Shown: piece after piece, positions 6,214 to 6,507 of the stretch
How positions within the stretch are numbered: position 1 is the first letter of the stretch
How the letters are laid out: the number at the start of each line of letters is the position of its first letter
NCBI GenBank assembly: GCA_945863825.1
Contig: CAMBBY010000075.1
Location: 1-6,507 of the forward strand
Direction: 5' to 3'
Length of the DNA: 6,507 bases
From: an uncultured Prevotella sp.
GTDB lineage: Bacteria > Bacteroidota > Bacteroidia > Bacteroidales > Bacteroidaceae
Notes under the pieces: model-generated
What the model was told of the DNA's origin: nothing
Seen by the model: only the letters and a program-made list of their open reading frames with translations
Databases searched by the model: none
Program-made: the position numbers and the translations under genes

Positions 6214-6461
6214 TTCACTTATCAAAAAATATTCAGACAACGAACTATCACTCAACAAGCTCGTTGTCTCAGCTTTTGTGCATTGCAATAGCCTCACGGT
6301 CAAAGAAGGCTATCTTGCTTCATATATAGCAGAAAAGAAAGATGGTCTTGATGAAGACATCTCTATATTAAGCAGCGAATGTTCTGTAGAAGATGTTATC
6401 AACATCTTTGAACTTGCTATTCCTAAAGAAGAAAAAACAGCAAATGGTGCAGTATATACTC
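6197..6461 (+). CDS. Probable second DNA methyltransferase or Type IIG-like protein, N-terminal fragment (contig end)
   Basis: An ATG at 6197 inside the end of the preceding gene opens a frame beginning MDKKVNSLIKKYSDNELSLN and running 88 codons to the last genomic base. The 17-nt overlap, in the +1 frame, points to translational coupling. The fragment is helical and charged, and ends IFELAIPKEEKTANGAVYTP. Its NGAVYTP nearly matches NGAVTTP at the start of the methyltransferase domain of the upstream enzyme; this motif X region (GxxYTP) is usual in gamma-type N6-adenine methyltransferases, just before the SAM-binding motif. So this is probably the N-terminus of a second methyltransferase, as in the Eco57I pair of a restriction-methylase and a separate methylase, or of another multidomain restriction protein. 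No catalytic residues are visible yet. Translation past 6461 (VSYTHLRAHETKAN) is adapter, and the final Pro codon is two-thirds adapter. Confidence 0.8.
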
Positions 6462-6507
6462 CTGTCTCTTATACACATCTCCGAGCCCACGAGACTAAGG
6501 CGAATCT
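6462..6507 (+). other. Illumina Nextera adapter plus index (sequencing artefact, not genomic)
   Basis: Bases 6462-6480 are CTGTCTCTTATACACATCT, the reverse complement of the Tn5 mosaic end used in Nextera libraries. Bases 6481-6495 are CCGAGCCCACGAGAC, the rest of the read-2 adapter. Bases 6496-6503 are TAAGGCGA, matching index N701, and 6504-6507 (ATCT) begin the P7 flank. The order and phasing are exact over all 46 bases, so this is untrimmed read-through at a contig end, not a transposon. Confidence 0.98.

Noticed and set aside
6096..6329. A 77-codon + strand frame spanning the end of the restriction gene
   Set aside because: It is out of frame with both the Type IIG gene and the following gene, whose frame carries the NGAVYTP motif.
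6462..6480. Tn5/IS50 mosaic end as a sign of a natural transposon
   Set aside because: It is followed directly by synthetic adapter and index sequence, so it comes from the sequencing library.

Overview
The window looks like chromosomal DNA from a Bacteroidales bacterium, most likely Prevotellaceae (a Prevotella/Segatella type). Three things point there. The RecG and M23/LysM proteins read like Bacteroidetes orthologues. Two intergenic regions carry the Bacteroidetes primary-sigma promoter (TTTG or TTGG, then 19-20 bp, then TAnnTTTG). Most genes lack a strong Shine-Dalgarno. The assignment to genus is inference.

Layout, all genes on the + strand. (1) 1-842: the C-terminal part of the DNA helicase RecG, cut by the window start. 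(2) 884-1030: a palindromic, RNA-foldable intergenic element with imperfect long inverted arms and two matching mini-hairpins. (3) 1086-1526: an unrecognised 146-aa basic protein with a disordered N-terminus and an AT-hook-like RRRGRKR patch. (4) 1527-1914: a 388-bp non-coding stretch with a hairpin over the stop codon, five degenerate 22-bp tandem units that each tend to fold, a cluster of four dyads, a good promoter and a roughly 115-nt leader. (5) 1915-2862: a secreted M23 (LytM-type) peptidase with a C-terminal LysM domain, closed by a strong intrinsic terminator at 2904-2941. (6) 2863-3189: dyads, a second promoter, a leader hairpin and an unusually strong Shine-Dalgarno. (7) 3190-6213: a 1007-aa single-chain Type IIG (Eco57I-like) restriction-modification enzyme with an N-terminal PD-(D/E)XK nuclease, a gamma-type N6-adenine methyltransferase and a TaqI-like C-terminal target-recognition domain. 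(8) 6197-6461: the start of a second gene, overlapping the first by 17 nt and breaking off just after an NGAVYTP motif. The Type IIG enzyme has the near-identical NGAVTTP at the start of its methyltransferase domain, so this is probably a second methyltransferase.

The last 46 bases (6462-6507) are not biological. They are the Illumina Nextera read-2 adapter, an 8-base index matching N701, and the first four bases of the P7 side. The genome sequence therefore ends at 6461, and any protein from this contig ending in VSYTHLRAHETKAN has an artefactual tail.

Functionally, the left part is housekeeping (fork rescue and recombination, cell-wall hydrolysis). The right part, visibly more AT-rich and with its own promoter and ribosome binding site, is a restriction-modification locus that has probably been acquired horizontally and continues beyond the contig. 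No wholly new system is demonstrated. The points most worth following up are the two-gene restriction-modification operon and the structured intergenic repeats.
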